A DNA stretch of 64,000 nt. It comes from Sphingomonadales bacterium (lineage in GTDB: Bacteria; Pseudomonadota; Alphaproteobacteria; Sphingomonadales; Sphingomonadaceae). The first letter of the stretch is position 1, and each line of letters opens with the position of its first letter. Below the pieces are notes generated by a model. The model did not search any database. It was not told where the DNA came from and worked only from the letters and a program-made list of their open reading frames with translations. Location of the stretch: positions 1,753,085-1,817,084 of the forward strand of contig JADJXT010000001.1 of assembly GCA_016720115.1 (NCBI GenBank), written 5' to 3'. Below, piece after piece: positions 17,816 through 27,422 of the stretch. The translations under genes were made by a program, and so were the position numbers.

Positions 17816-18245
17816 GTCAAATTCTCCTGCTGAGCAATTTGGTTCTGGTGAAAGCCCGCATGCACGGCGCTTTCTTTTTGGTTGAGGGACCGTCTCCGGC
17901 TCCCTCATGGTCTAGATGGAATGTGGCAGGCAAAAATCAAGGCCGCCCAATCGAAATTGGACGGCCTGATTGACGAAAACTCGTCGAAGCCCTGCCGCTA
18001 TGCGTTCTCGCAAGTCGTGCGGGGCTTAATCCCCCTGAACCATGGCCATTCAGCGATGAACCTATTCAGCCCGCGCAAAATGACGCAATCAGGCGCATTC
18101 GCAACGATTCTCTGTCTCGGCTGAACGCTTTTTGAAACAGTGTGTCATCGCTGCAACAGAAACGTAATACAGGCTTTGGCTTGCGCGCGGCATTGCTGCA
18201 CCCTAAAGGCTTGAGCAACAACGCTATGCCGGAACACTGCCCGAC
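17816..18245. other. 430-bp divergent intergenic region, no gene
   Basis: It lies between hsp20 (minus) and lolC (plus). On the minus strand it holds a candidate heat-shock promoter and a GAGGGA...TCCCTC hairpin (17885-17907) in the presumed hsp20 leader. The 80-codon plus-strand ORF at 17882-18124 has no family features and I do not call it. Nothing else was recognised. Confidence 0.5.
17912..17941 (-). promoter_or_regulatory. Candidate RpoH (sigma-32) promoter for hsp20
   Basis: Read on the minus strand there is CTTG, an 18-bp spacer, then CCATCTAG. This approximates the alphaproteobacterial RpoH pattern (CTTG, 17-18 bp, CYTATNT). It is ~100 bp upstream of the hsp20 start, a sensible distance. 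The match to the -10 box is partial, so the call is tentative. Confidence 0.35.
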
Positions 18246-19496
18246 ATGATCCTCAATCGATATGAACGCATGATCGCTAGGCGCTATGTGCTGCCGGGCA
18301 AGGGCGAAGGGTTCATCTTTCTCGTCGCCACGATCAGCCTGATTGCCGTCGCGCTTGGAGTCGCGGCACTCATCATCGTGATGAGCGTGATGAACGGCTT
18401 TCGTGCCGAACTGTTCGACAAGATCGTCGGCCTCAACGGACATGCGGTGGTGCAGGGCTATGGCGGGCGGCTGGCGGACTGGCGCGATGTGCTGAAGGAA
18501 GTGCGCGCCACGCCGGGCGTCACAGAAGCCTCGCCGCTGATCGAGCAGCCTTTGCTCGCGACCAGCGAGGGACGGGTGGAGGCGATCCTCGCGCGCGGGA
18601 TGGAGGTCAGCGACATCCTCACCAACCCGACACTCAAGGGCAAGACGCTGGCAGGAGACCTGAGGCTGCTGAAGCCGGGAAGCGAGCGGGTAGCCATCGG
18701 TTCACGGCTTGCGCAAAATCTGGGCGCGCGGGTCGGGCAAAGGATTACCGTTATCAACCCCGCAGGCCGAACCACGCCCTTCGGCACCGTTCCGCGTGAG
18801 ATTTCCTATGAAATTGCAGCGATCTTCGAGGTGGGTGTGTATGATTATGACAAGGCGTTCGTCATCATGCCGATCGAGGATGCGCAAATCCTGATGCTGA
18901 TGGGCGACCAGATCGGGATGATCGAACTGACCACCACCGATCCGGACAAGGTCAACGAAATCCTCGCGCCGCTGCAGCCCAAAATCGCCGACAAGGCGGT
19001 TATCGTCGACTGGAAAAGCATGAACGCCACCTTGTTCGAGGCGCTGGCGATCGAGCGGGTGGCGATGTTCATCGTGCTGTCGATCATCGTGCTGGTGGCG
19101 GTGTTCAACATTCTTTCTTCGCTGATCATGCTGGTGCGTGCCAAGACGCGCGACATTGCGATATTGCGCACAATGGGGGCATCGCGGCAATCGCTGCTCA
19201 AGATTTTCGTGACCGTCGGATTGCTGATCGGCGCGGCGGGGATGGTGGCGGGGCTGGTCCTCGGTTTCATCTTCCTGTTCTTCCGCCAGTCGATCGTGAC
19301 GGCGATCCAGTTCGTGACCGGGTTGGAGCTTTGGGATCCCTCGATCCGCTTCCTGACCGAGCTGCCCTCGCGCACCGATCCGTTCGAGGTGTTGGCGATC
19401 TGCACATTGGCCCTGTTCTTCAGCTTCCTTGCAACGCTCTACCCTGCTTTCAAGGCGGCGGGCACCGATCCGGTACAGGTGTTGCGCTATGAGTAA
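18246..19496 (+). CDS. lolC: Lipoprotein-releasing system permease LolC/LolE
   Basis: 416 aa inner-membrane protein of the MacB/FtsX type. An N-terminal helix (~25-50, ending IVMSVMNGFRAEL) precedes a large periplasmic domain, with three more helices at ~275-400. It ends with the conserved DPVQVLRYE. With LolD it extracts mature lipoproteins from the inner membrane for transfer to LolA. The lolD ATG lies inside its last codons (8-nt overlap), so the complex is made from one transcript. Alphaproteobacteria usually have a single LolC/E-like subunit acting as a homodimer. Confidence 0.94.
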   Translation: MILNRYERMIARRYVLPGKGEGFIFLVATISLIAVALGVAALIIVMSVMNGFRAELFDKIVGLNGHAVVQGYGGRLADWRDVLKEVRATPGVTEASPLIEQPLLATSEGRVEAILARGMEVSDILTNPTLKGKTLAGDLRLLKPGSERVAIGSRLAQNLGARVGQRITVINPAGRTTPFGTVPREISYEIAAIFEVGVYDYDKAFVIMPIEDAQILMLMGDQIGMIELTTTDPDKVNEILAPLQPKIADKAVIVDWKSMNATLFEALAIERVAMFIVLSIIVLVAVFNILSSLIMLVRAKTRDIAILRTMGASRQSLLKIFVTVGLLIGAAGMVAGLVLGFIFLFFRQSIVTAIQFVTGLELWDPSIRFLTELPSRTDPFEVLAICTLALFFSFLATLYPAFKAAGTDPVQVLRYE

Positions 19497-20169
19497 GATT
19501 GTCGCCGAAATGCGCGATGTGCGGCGCAGCTTCACGCAGGGCGACGTCACCATCGACGTGCTGCGCGGGGCGAACCTTGCAATAGCCGAGGGGGAACTGG
19601 TGGCGCTGCTCGGGCCTTCGGGGACGGGCAAGTCGACGCTGTTGCAGGCACTGGGGCTGCTCGAAGGCGGCTTTACCGGATCGATCCTGATCGATGGCGA
19701 GGAAATGCGCGATGCCGGGCCGGACAGGGCCACCGTGGTGCGCCGCGAGAAACTGGGTTTCGTCTATCAGTTCCATCACCTGCTGCCAGATTTCGATGCG
19801 CTGGAAAATGTCATGCTGCCCCAGCTGATTTCCGGTGCCGAACCGGACGTGGCGGCAGAGCGCGCGACATCGCTGCTTTCCACGCTTGGATTGGGCGAAC
19901 GATTGGAACACCGCCCGTCGAAGCTGTCCGGAGGAGAGCAACAACGCGTTGCGGTGGCGCGTGCTCTGGCGAACCGCCCGCGCCTCGTGCTGGCGGACGA
20001 GCCGACCGGCAATCTGGACGAACATACCGCCGATGTCGTCCTCGGTGAATTTATGGCATTGGTGCGCGGGCAGGGCTCTGCTGCGCTCGTTGCGACGCAC
20101 AATGAAAGGCTGGCGGCGAAAATGGATCGCGTCGTTCGCTTGCATGACGGGATGCTGGAGGAGAGATGA
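19489..20169 (+). CDS. lolD: Lipoprotein-releasing ABC transporter ATPase LolD
   Basis: 226 aa ABC ATPase. Walker A LLGPSGTGKSTLLQ, Q-loop region YQFHHLLPDF, signature LSGGEQQRVAVARAL, Walker B RLVLADEPTGNLDE, and switch His in VATHNERLA. Powers lipoprotein release by LolC. I start at MSKIVAEMRD (19489), which overlaps lolC by 8 nt. The stop is one base from the gpx ATG, so lolC-lolD-gpx look like one operon. Confidence 0.96.
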   Translation: MSKIVAEMRDVRRSFTQGDVTIDVLRGANLAIAEGELVALLGPSGTGKSTLLQALGLLEGGFTGSILIDGEEMRDAGPDRATVVRREKLGFVYQFHHLLPDFDALENVMLPQLISGAEPDVAAERATSLLSTLGLGERLEHRPSKLSGGEQQRVAVARALANRPRLVLADEPTGNLDEHTADVVLGEFMALVRGQGSAALVATHNERLAAKMDRVVRLHDGMLEER

Positions 20170-20170
20170 G

Positions 20171-20650
20171 ATGAACGTGCATGATTTCACGGTCGATATG
20201 CCCGGCGGCGGCAAACAGGATATGTCGGAATATAAGGGCAAGGTTCTGTTGCTGGTGAACACTGCCTCGAAATGCGGGTTCACCCCGCAATATAAGGGGC
20301 TTGAGGCGCTGCATGAGAAATATGGCGACAAAGGTCTGCTGGTCATGGCCTTCCCCTGCAATCAGTTTGGCGCGCAGGAACCGGGCGATGAGGAAGAAAT
20401 CAGGAATTTCTGCTCGCTGACCTATGACGTAACTTTCCCGCTGGCCAAGAAGATCGACGTCAATGGCGACAATGCCGATCCGCTCTGGAAGCATTTGAAG
20501 GATCAGCAGGCAGGCCTGCTGGGCAGCCGGGGGATCAAGTGGAATTTCACCAAATTCCTTGTTGATCGTGATGGGAAAGTTGTCGGGCGCTATGGCCCGC
20601 AGGTTGCGCCTGGGTCGCTGGAAAAGGATATCGAGAAGCTGCTTGGTTAA
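20171..20650 (+). CDS. Glutathione peroxidase (Cys type)
   Basis: 159 aa thioredoxin-fold peroxidase. The peroxidatic residue is Cys, not selenocysteine, in NTASKCGFTPQYKG. The catalytic partners Gln (FPCNQFGAQEPG) and Trp (IKWNFTKFLVD) are present. It reduces hydroperoxides with thiol donors in the cytoplasm. It starts one base after lolD, so it is co-transcribed with the Lol genes, though no functional link is apparent. Confidence 0.93.
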   Translation: MNVHDFTVDMPGGGKQDMSEYKGKVLLLVNTASKCGFTPQYKGLEALHEKYGDKGLLVMAFPCNQFGAQEPGDEEEIRNFCSLTYDVTFPLAKKIDVNGDNADPLWKHLKDQQAGLLGSRGIKWNFTKFLVDRDGKVVGRYGPQVAPGSLEKDIEKLLG

Positions 20651-20735
20651 TTGCCGACCTGATCGGTAGCAATTGTCCACAAATTAGCCGCCGCTTTCAT
20701 TTGCAGAATCGGCGCGGCTGCCCCACTTTGCCGAT

Positions 20736-23700
20736 ATGGCCATCGCTCCCTTCGTTCCCCTGCGGTTATTTTCCGCTTACACGATGCTCGAAGGTGCGAT
20801 TGAGCCCAAGGCCATCGGCAAATATGCCAAGGGGCTCGGTTTTCCCGCTGTTGCGATAACCGACCGGAACGGCTTGTATGGCGTGATGCCGTTCGAAGAT
20901 GGTTGTCGGGCCGTCGGCGTGCAGCCGATCATGGGCCTGATGCTCGGCTTGCAGCGACCACCCGAATATGCAGGCGGGCAATCGGTGCGCGACTGGATCG
21001 CGCTCTATGCGCAGGACGAGCAGGGCTATGAAAATCTCTGCCGCCTGACATCGATGGCGCATCTCGAACATCCCGACGATGCTGAGGCGCAGGTGCGTTT
21101 TGCGCAATTGGAAGGCCGCACCGAAGGCCTGATCGCACTGACCGCAGCAGGCGAGGGCGGGCTTGCGCGTCTCTTTGCCGATGGCCAGCTCGACAGCGCA
21201 GCGGAATATTGCACCCGGCTGCAAAAACTGTTTCCGGACCGGCTCTATATTGAGCTGGCCCGTCGCGGTGACGCGACCGAGGATGCGGCGGAGGAAGCGC
21301 TGATCGCTCTCGCCTATGAGCGCGATTTGCCGCTGGTCGCCACCAATCCGGCCTGTTTTGCCGAACCTGATTTTTACGCTGCGCACGATGCGATGCTCTG
21401 TATTTCAGACGGCGAATATGTAGAGAATGAGGAGCGTCGGAAAAGCAGCCCGCATGCCTGGATCAAGACCTGGCAGCAAATGTCAGAACTGTTTGCCGAT
21501 GTGCCCGAGGCGCTGGCCAACACATTGGTCGTTGCACAGCGTTGCGGCGTCGGCGCGCCAAAGCGCAAACCGATCCTGCCCAGCCTCGCAGGCAACAAAG
21601 AGGCCGAGGAGCAGCAACTGCGCGATGATGCGCGCGACGGCTTGATTGCGAGGCTGGACCATGCCGGGATCAATGACGAAGCTGCCCGCAAACCCTATTT
21701 CGAGCGGCTCGAATTTGAATGCGATGTCATCTGCTCGATGGGTTTCCCCGGTTACTTCCTGATCGTTGCCGATTTCATCAAATGGGCAAAGTCGCACGAT
21801 ATCGCGGTAGGCCCGGGGCGCGGCTCGGGCGCTGGCTCTGTCGTGGCTTGGGCACTGACCATTACCGATCTCGATCCCTTGCAACTGGGCCTGCTGTTCG
21901 AACGCTTCCTCAATCCGGAACGCGTATCGATGCCCGACTTCGATATCGATTTCTGCGAAACCCGCCGTGGCGAGGTTATCCGCTATGTGCAGGAAAAATA
22001 TGGCGCGGGCCAGGTCGCGCAGATCATCACCTTCGGAAAGCTGAAGGCGCGTGCGGTGCTGCGTGATACCGGGCGCGTGCTGCAGATGAGCTATGGCCAG
22101 GTCGACCGGCTGTGCAAGCTAGTGCCGAACCACCCGACCGACCCGTGGGATCTGGAAAAGGCGCTGAGCGGTGTCTCCGAACTGCGCGAGGAATATCGCC
22201 GCGATGAGCAGGTGAAGCGGTTGTTCGACCTTGCGATGAAGCTGGAGGGGCTGCCACGGCACAGCTCCACCCACGCCGCAGGCGTAGTGATCGGCGATCG
22301 CCCGCTTTCGGAACTGGTGCCGCTCTATCGCGATCCGCGTTCGGATATTCCGGTGACGCAGTTCGACATGAAATTTGTCGAGGCGGCGGGGCTGGTGAAG
22401 TTCGACTTTCTGGGCCTGAAGACGCTGTCGGTGCTGCAAAAGGCGGCGCAAATGCTCGCCAAGCGCGGCATCATCGTTGAGTTCGACAAGCTGACGCTGG
22501 ACGACCCTGCGACCTATGAATTGCTGCAATCGGGCGACACAGTGGGCGTGTTCCAGCTTGAATCCGAAGGCATGCGTCGCACTCTGGCCGCTGTGCGCCC
22601 AACCAATTTCGGCGATATTATCGCGCTCGTCTCACTCTACCGCCCCGGCCCGATGGACAATATCCCGATGTTTGGTCGCCGCAAAAATGGCGAGGAACAG
22701 ATCGAGTATCCGCACCCGCTGCTCGAAGGCATACTTGCAGAAACCTACGGGATTTTCGTCTATCAGGAACAGGTCATGCAGGCCGCGCAGATTCTGGCGG
22801 GCTATTCGCTGGGCGGTGCGGACCTTCTCCGCCGCGCGATGGGCAAGAAGATCAAGTCCGAGATGGACGAGCAGCGCGCGATCTTCGTCAAGGGTTGCGC
22901 CGAGCATAACCAGATCGAGGCAGCCAAGGCGAACGAGCTGTTCGACTTGATCGACAAATTTGCCGGTTATGGCTTCAACAAGTCGCACGCGGCGGCTTAT
23001 GCGCTATTGTCCTACCATACCGGCTGGCTGAAACGGCACCACCCGGAGGCCTTTTACGCGGCCTCGATGTGTTTCGACATGCACCAGACCGACAAGCTGG
23101 CGGTGTTCGTCGACGATATGCGGCGGATGGGGACGCGCTGCCTGCCGCCATCGATCAACCATAGTGAAGCCGAATATAGCGTTGAGGAATGCGATGCGGG
23201 CCTCGCGGTGCGCTATGCACTCGCAGGCCTCAAAAATGTCGGTGAAAAGGCGATGGAGGGCATCGTTGCCGAACGCGAAGCCAACGCGCTTTACCGCGAT
23301 CTTGACGATTTTGCCAACCGTGCCGATCCGGCGCAGATCAACCGGCGCAGCCTGGAAAATCTTGTCTCAGCAGGGACATTCGACCAATTCGAAACCAACC
23401 GGGCGGCGGTTTTTGGCGGAATTGAAATGATCCTTGCCACCGCCCAGTCGGCCCGCGACCAGCGCGAGAGCGGGCAGGGCGGTCTGTTCGGCGGTGACGC
23501 ATCGGCCGATGCCGGCAGAATGCGACTGCCCACTGCCGAAAAATGGAGCGTTGCCGAAACAATGGAGCATGAACGCGAGGCGTTCGGCTTCTATTTCTCG
23601 TCGCACCCCATCTCGCAATTCACCCAGATCGTCGCCAGCCATGGCGCGAAAAGCTATCTGGAAACCATCGATTGCGGCCCGATACCAGAGGGCAGCCGCA

Positions 23701-24221
23701 AATCGGGAATGATGGCGGCAATGGTGCAGGCGGTGAAATGGCGTGAATCGCGCCGCGGCAAACGTTTCGTGCAGGCCGAATTTTCGGACAGCAGCGGGCA
23801 GTTCCAGGCAAGCTGTTTTGACGAAGATGTCTGTGCGAGCCTTGCCGAATGGGCGAAGACCGCCGAATGCCTGCTTCTCACGGTCGAAATGGATCTGCCA
23901 CCGGGTGAGGAAATCCCGCGCATAGCGATACGCAGCGCCAAGCCGCTCGCGGGTCTGGTATCGAACACGCAATTCAGGATGCTGCTCGATGTAGAGCGCG
24001 AAGACGCATTTGCACGCCTCCAGAGCCTGATCCAGCCACTGGGCGGTGGTCGAGGCGAGGTGGTCGTCCGTACATCGGCAGCCAATGGTAAAAGCGCCGA
24101 TATCGTGCTGGGTCGCAAATTCCGACTTGACGTGGAGCTTGTCGACAAGCTGAAAGACATAGACGGTGTCGGCCATGTCGAAATGGTGCCGGTGAAACCA
24201 CATTTGATGAGTGTCCGCTAG
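20736..24221 (+). CDS. dnaE: DNA polymerase III alpha subunit
   Basis: 1161 aa, full length. Order: PHP domain (~8-280), polymerase core with the catalytic-Asp motif MPDFDIDFCE, GRGSGAGSVVAWAL, the H-h-H region, OB fold and C-terminal tau-binding part. The PHP start reads FVPLRLFSAYTMLEG, so the metal-binding His pair expected in active PHP domains (HxH) is missing and PHP proofreading is unlikely. It replicates the chromosome as part of the holoenzyme. No SOS box is seen upstream, consistent with the main replicative enzyme rather than DnaE2. Confidence 0.97.
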   Translation: MAIAPFVPLRLFSAYTMLEGAIEPKAIGKYAKGLGFPAVAITDRNGLYGVMPFEDGCRAVGVQPIMGLMLGLQRPPEYAGGQSVRDWIALYAQDEQGYENLCRLTSMAHLEHPDDAEAQVRFAQLEGRTEGLIALTAAGEGGLARLFADGQLDSAAEYCTRLQKLFPDRLYIELARRGDATEDAAEEALIALAYERDLPLVATNPACFAEPDFYAAHDAMLCISDGEYVENEERRKSSPHAWIKTWQQMSELFADVPEALANTLVVAQRCGVGAPKRKPILPSLAGNKEAEEQQLRDDARDGLIARLDHAGINDEAARKPYFERLEFECDVICSMGFPGYFLIVADFIKWAKSHDIAVGPGRGSGAGSVVAWALTITDLDPLQLGLLFERFLNPERVSMPDFDIDFCETRRGEVIRYVQEKYGAGQVAQIITFGKLKARAVLRDTGRVLQMSYGQVDRLCKLVPNHPTDPWDLEKALSGVSELREEYRRDEQVKRLFDLAMKLEGLPRHSSTHAAGVVIGDRPLSELVPLYRDPRSDIPVTQFDMKFVEAAGLVKFDFLGLKTLSVLQKAAQMLAKRGIIVEFDKLTLDDPATYELLQSGDTVGVFQLESEGMRRTLAAVRPTNFGDIIALVSLYRPGPMDNIPMFGRRKNGEEQIEYPHPLLEGILAETYGIFVYQEQVMQAAQILAGYSLGGADLLRRAMGKKIKSEMDEQRAIFVKGCAEHNQIEAAKANELFDLIDKFAGYGFNKSHAAAYALLSYHTGWLKRHHPEAFYAASMCFDMHQTDKLAVFVDDMRRMGTRCLPPSINHSEAEYSVEECDAGLAVRYALAGLKNVGEKAMEGIVAEREANALYRDLDDFANRADPAQINRRSLENLVSAGTFDQFETNRAAVFGGIEMILATAQSARDQRESGQGGLFGGDASADAGRMRLPTAEKWSVAETMEHEREAFGFYFSSHPISQFTQIVASHGAKSYLETIDCGPIPEGSRKSGMMAAMVQAVKWRESRRGKRFVQAEFSDSSGQFQASCFDEDVCASLAEWAKTAECLLLTVEMDLPPGEEIPRIAIRSAKPLAGLVSNTQFRMLLDVEREDAFARLQSLIQPLGGGRGEVVVRTSAANGKSADIVLGRKFRLDVELVDKLKDIDGVGHVEMVPVKPHLMSVR

Positions 24222-24247
24222 TCTGCGGGACGCAAGGGGAGAGAGAA

Positions 24248-25852
24248 ATGCTCGGTGGAATGCAGGATTGGGACCTGAGGGTAACGCATCTTATCGACTA
24301 TGCCGAACGCGAGCATGGCACGCGCGAAATCGTAACGCGCTGGGCCGATGGCAGTATGGAGCGCACCAATTGGGCCGGCGTGGCAAGAGAGGCGCGGCGC
24401 ATGGCGCAGGCCTTTGTCGCGATGGGGCTGAAACCGGCAGATCGCGTTGCGACCTTTGCGATGAACCATCATCGCCATCTCGCCGCCTGGTATGGCGCGA
24501 TCGGCTGCGGCGGGGTGATCCACACCGTGAACGTTCGCCTGTTCGATGAAGACCTGATCTACATCATGAACCATGCCGAGGACAAGGTGCTGCTTTATGA
24601 TGCGCAGTTCCAGCCGATTATCGACCGGCTGAAACCGCACCTGAAAACGGTCGAGCACTATGTCGTTTTCGACAGCCCCCAATATGAGGAACTGATCGCC
24701 GGACAGGACGGCAATTTCGACTGGGTTTGGGGCGATGAGCGCGATCCTTGCATGCTCTGCTACACCAGCGGCACAACAGGCAATCCGAAGGGCGTGCTCT
24801 ATCAGCACCGTTCGACCATGCTCCATGCGCTGGCGGAAGTGGCGCCGATGATTTTCAACCTGGCGACCACTTCGGTGCTGCTTCCGGTCGTGCCGATGTT
24901 CCACGCCGCAAGCTGGGGCCTGCCTTTTGCCGGGGCTCTTGCCGGGGTGAAGTTCGTATTTTCGACCACAAACGAAGCGGCGGTGCTGCATGGCCTGATG
25001 CTCGACGAAGGCGTGACGCACAGTGCGGGCGTGCCCACCGTCTGGCTTGCGATGTTCCAGCATCTCGACGCCGAAAAGGCGGCAGGGCGGCGCTATGACC
25101 TGGGCAAGCTGCAGCTGGTAACCATTGGCGGCACGGCTGCGCCGCGGATGATGATCGAACGGCTGATGGGGCAGGGCGTTCGCGTTGCCCATGCCTGGGG
25201 GATGACCGAAACCTCGCCCATCGGTACCATGGGGTCGCCGATACCGGGATGGGAGGAGATGAGCCTCGATGCCCAGATCGACGTCGTGTCGAGGCAGGGC
25301 AAGATTCCCTTTGGCGTCGAGCTGCGCGTGATCGACAAGGACGGCAATGTGGCGCCGCGCGACGGCAAGACCGAAGGCGCGCTTCAGGTGCGCGGGCCCT
25401 GGGTCATCAAGCGCTATTTCAAGGCCGATGCCGATGCGGTGGATGCCGAGCAATGGTTCGACACCGGCGACGTTTCAGTTATTCATCCCGATGGTTCGAT
25501 GCAGATCACCGATCGTGTGAAGGACGTCATCAAATCGGGCGGCGAGTGGATCAGTTCGGTCGAGCTTGAAAATGCGGCGGTCGGTTGCCCCGGCGTGGCG
25601 CAGGCGGCTGCTATTGGTGTCTATCATCCAAAATGGGATGAGCGTCCGATCATCGTTGCGGTCAAGAAACCCGATGAGGATTCGCTGACCGAAAGCGACG
25701 TGATCGACTATCTCAAGGAGCGCATCGCCAAATGGTGGCTGCCCGACGAGGTGCATTTCGTAGACAGCATGCCGATCACCGGCACCGGCAAGATCCAGAA
25801 AGCCGAATTGCGCAAGAAGTATAAGGATTACAAGCTGCGGAGCCTTGGCTGA
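24248..25852 (+). CDS. Fatty-acid (medium/long chain) acyl-CoA ligase
   Basis: 534 aa AMP-forming enzyme of the ANL superfamily. A3 motif CYTSGTTGNPKGVLYQH, A5 WGMTETSPIG, A7/A8 DTGDVSVIHPDGSMQITDRVKD then KSGGEWISS, A10 lysine in TGTGKIQKAELRK. The sequence is closest to AlkK-like medium-chain acyl-CoA ligases by my reading, but substrate cannot be set from motifs. A good ribosome-binding site (AGGGGAGAGAG) precedes ATG 24248. The stop shares a base with the following DUF1330 gene (TGATG). Confidence 0.9.
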   Translation: MLGGMQDWDLRVTHLIDYAEREHGTREIVTRWADGSMERTNWAGVAREARRMAQAFVAMGLKPADRVATFAMNHHRHLAAWYGAIGCGGVIHTVNVRLFDEDLIYIMNHAEDKVLLYDAQFQPIIDRLKPHLKTVEHYVVFDSPQYEELIAGQDGNFDWVWGDERDPCMLCYTSGTTGNPKGVLYQHRSTMLHALAEVAPMIFNLATTSVLLPVVPMFHAASWGLPFAGALAGVKFVFSTTNEAAVLHGLMLDEGVTHSAGVPTVWLAMFQHLDAEKAAGRRYDLGKLQLVTIGGTAAPRMMIERLMGQGVRVAHAWGMTETSPIGTMGSPIPGWEEMSLDAQIDVVSRQGKIPFGVELRVIDKDGNVAPRDGKTEGALQVRGPWVIKRYFKADADAVDAEQWFDTGDVSVIHPDGSMQITDRVKDVIKSGGEWISSVELENAAVGCPGVAQAAAIGVYHPKWDERPIIVAVKKPDEDSLTESDVIDYLKERIAKWWLPDEVHFVDSMPITGTGKIQKAELRKKYKDYKLRSLG

Positions 25853-26292
25853 TGCCCGGCGAGGCGCATGTCGATCCGACGCGCGCGGCGTTTGATGCGT
25901 TCAAGGCATTGCCGCGCGATGTGCCGATCCAGATGCTCAACCTGATCCGCTATCGCGATTCCGCCGCCTATCCCGAAGGGCACGGAAATGCCGCAAAGGG
26001 CTGGAGCGGGGAGCGCGCCTATCAGGAATATGGCAAGACCAGCGGGCCGATATTCCAGCGCGTCGGGGGCAGCGTCGTGTGGCGCGGGGCCTATCAGACC
26101 ATATTGACCGGCCCGGCGGACGAGCATTGGGATGCAGCCTTCATTGCGCAATATCCCAATGCCGGTGCATTCCTCGAAATGGTGACCGATCCGGATTACC
26201 GACTGGCGGTGGTCAACCGGCAAGCGGCGGTGCAAACAAGCCGCCTTATCCGTTTTGCGCCTCTCGACGGTGACCCGGGCAGTTTCGGCTGA
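25852..26292 (+). CDS. DUF1330-family protein
   Basis: 146 aa. Motifs of the DUF1330 ferredoxin-like fold: VPIQMLNLIRYRD near the start, a middle YQEYGKTSGPIFQRVGG and late YPNAGAFLEMVTDPDYR. No enzymatic role is established for most members. It is translationally coupled to the acyl-CoA ligase, which suggests a part in the same lipid or side-chain degradation process. That link is inference only. Confidence 0.8.
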   Translation: MPGEAHVDPTRAAFDAFKALPRDVPIQMLNLIRYRDSAAYPEGHGNAAKGWSGERAYQEYGKTSGPIFQRVGGSVVWRGAYQTILTGPADEHWDAAFIAQYPNAGAFLEMVTDPDYRLAVVNRQAAVQTSRLIRFAPLDGDPGSFG

Positions 26293-27387
26293 TCAGAAAA
26301 GCGTGAGTTGCCCGTCGCTGCGCGGCGGAACGAACAGGTCGCTGCGAAGCTGAATCTTTGCCCGGTTAAGGCCCAACTTGCGGGCTGCAATCGTGAAACG
26401 GGTGCGGATCAGGTCGGCCCAAGGGCCCGCCCCTCGCATTCGGCCAAAGAAATTCGGGTCATTATCCCGCCCTTCGCGGATCGAACGCACGACGGACATG
26501 ACCTTGCCCGCGCGGTCAGGGAAATGGACTTGCAGCCAATGCTGAAACAAGGGGGCGACTTCGTGTGGAAGGCGAAGCGGAATCCAGCTTGCTGTTTTGG
26601 CTCCTGCCTCTGCGGCGCTTTGCAGGATAGACTCAATTTCATGATCATTGATCGCGGGAATGATCGGCGCAACATTGACGTGGGTGGGGATGCCCGCCGC
26701 GGCCAGCCCTTTTATGGCTGCAATGCGTTTTGCGGGGCGGGGTGCGCGTGGTTCCAATATCCGATGCAAGGCGGGATCGAGCATGGTGACCGAGACGGCC
26801 ACTCCCACCAGTCCCTTCGCTGCCATCGGTGCCAGCAAATCGATATCGCGCAGCACACGGTCAGACTTTGTCGTAATGGTCAGCGGATGATTGGCCTCTG
26901 CCAACACTTCCAGGCATTGCCGCATGATCCGCCATTCGCGTTCGATCGGCTGATAAGCATCGGTATTGGTGCCAAAGGCGATGGGTGTCGGCACATGCCC
27001 CCTGCGCCCGATTTCATCGCGCAGCAGCTTTGCAGCGTCGGGTTTGGCGAACAGGCGGCTTTCGAAATCCAGCCCGGGTGAGAGATCATGATAGGCATGG
27101 GTCGGTCGGGCATAGCAATAGATACAACCATGCTCACACCCGCGATAGGGGTTGACCGATTTGTCGAAAGGAATGTCCGGAGAAGTATTGCGGGCAAGGA
27201 TCGATTTTGGGCGCTCCGCAGTCACTACTGTTCTTAACCGAGCAACGCTTCCGTCAATATCTTCGCGTTCATCCAGCCAATCGCCATCTGCCTCCTGCGA
27301 CTTCAGGTTGAAACGCGACGGGGAGCTATTGGCGGGCGCACCTCGTCCCGCCACAAAATCCGGATAACAGCTTTTGGACACCCGCAA
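26293..27387 (-). CDS. PA0069-family radical SAM protein
   Basis: 364 aa. The radical SAM cysteine motif CEHGCIYCYARPTHAY is in the first third, in the CxxxCxxC spacing that binds the 4Fe-4S cluster and SAM. A SplB-like barrel follows (TITTKSDRVLRDIDLL, HVNVAPIIPAINDHE). The family is widespread and annotated as PA0069/Rv2578c type. I know of no defined reaction for it. The stop abuts the convergent DUF1330 stop, with no intergenic space. Confidence 0.88.
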   Translation of the reverse strand: MRVSKSCYPDFVAGRGAPANSSPSRFNLKSQEADGDWLDEREDIDGSVARLRTVVTAERPKSILARNTSPDIPFDKSVNPYRGCEHGCIYCYARPTHAYHDLSPGLDFESRLFAKPDAAKLLRDEIGRRGHVPTPIAFGTNTDAYQPIEREWRIMRQCLEVLAEANHPLTITTKSDRVLRDIDLLAPMAAKGLVGVAVSVTMLDPALHRILEPRAPRPAKRIAAIKGLAAAGIPTHVNVAPIIPAINDHEIESILQSAAEAGAKTASWIPLRLPHEVAPLFQHWLQVHFPDRAGKVMSVVRSIREGRDNDPNFFGRMRGAGPWADLIRTRFTIAARKLGLNRAKIQLRSDLFVPPRSDGQLTLF

Positions 27388-27422
27388 AGGGTAACATCAG
27401 ATACGGAACAAATAAAGAACAA

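Noticed and set aside
17882..18124. 80-codon plus-strand ORF upstream of lolC
   Set aside because: No motif, no good ribosome-binding site, and it overlaps the hsp20 leader and promoter region.
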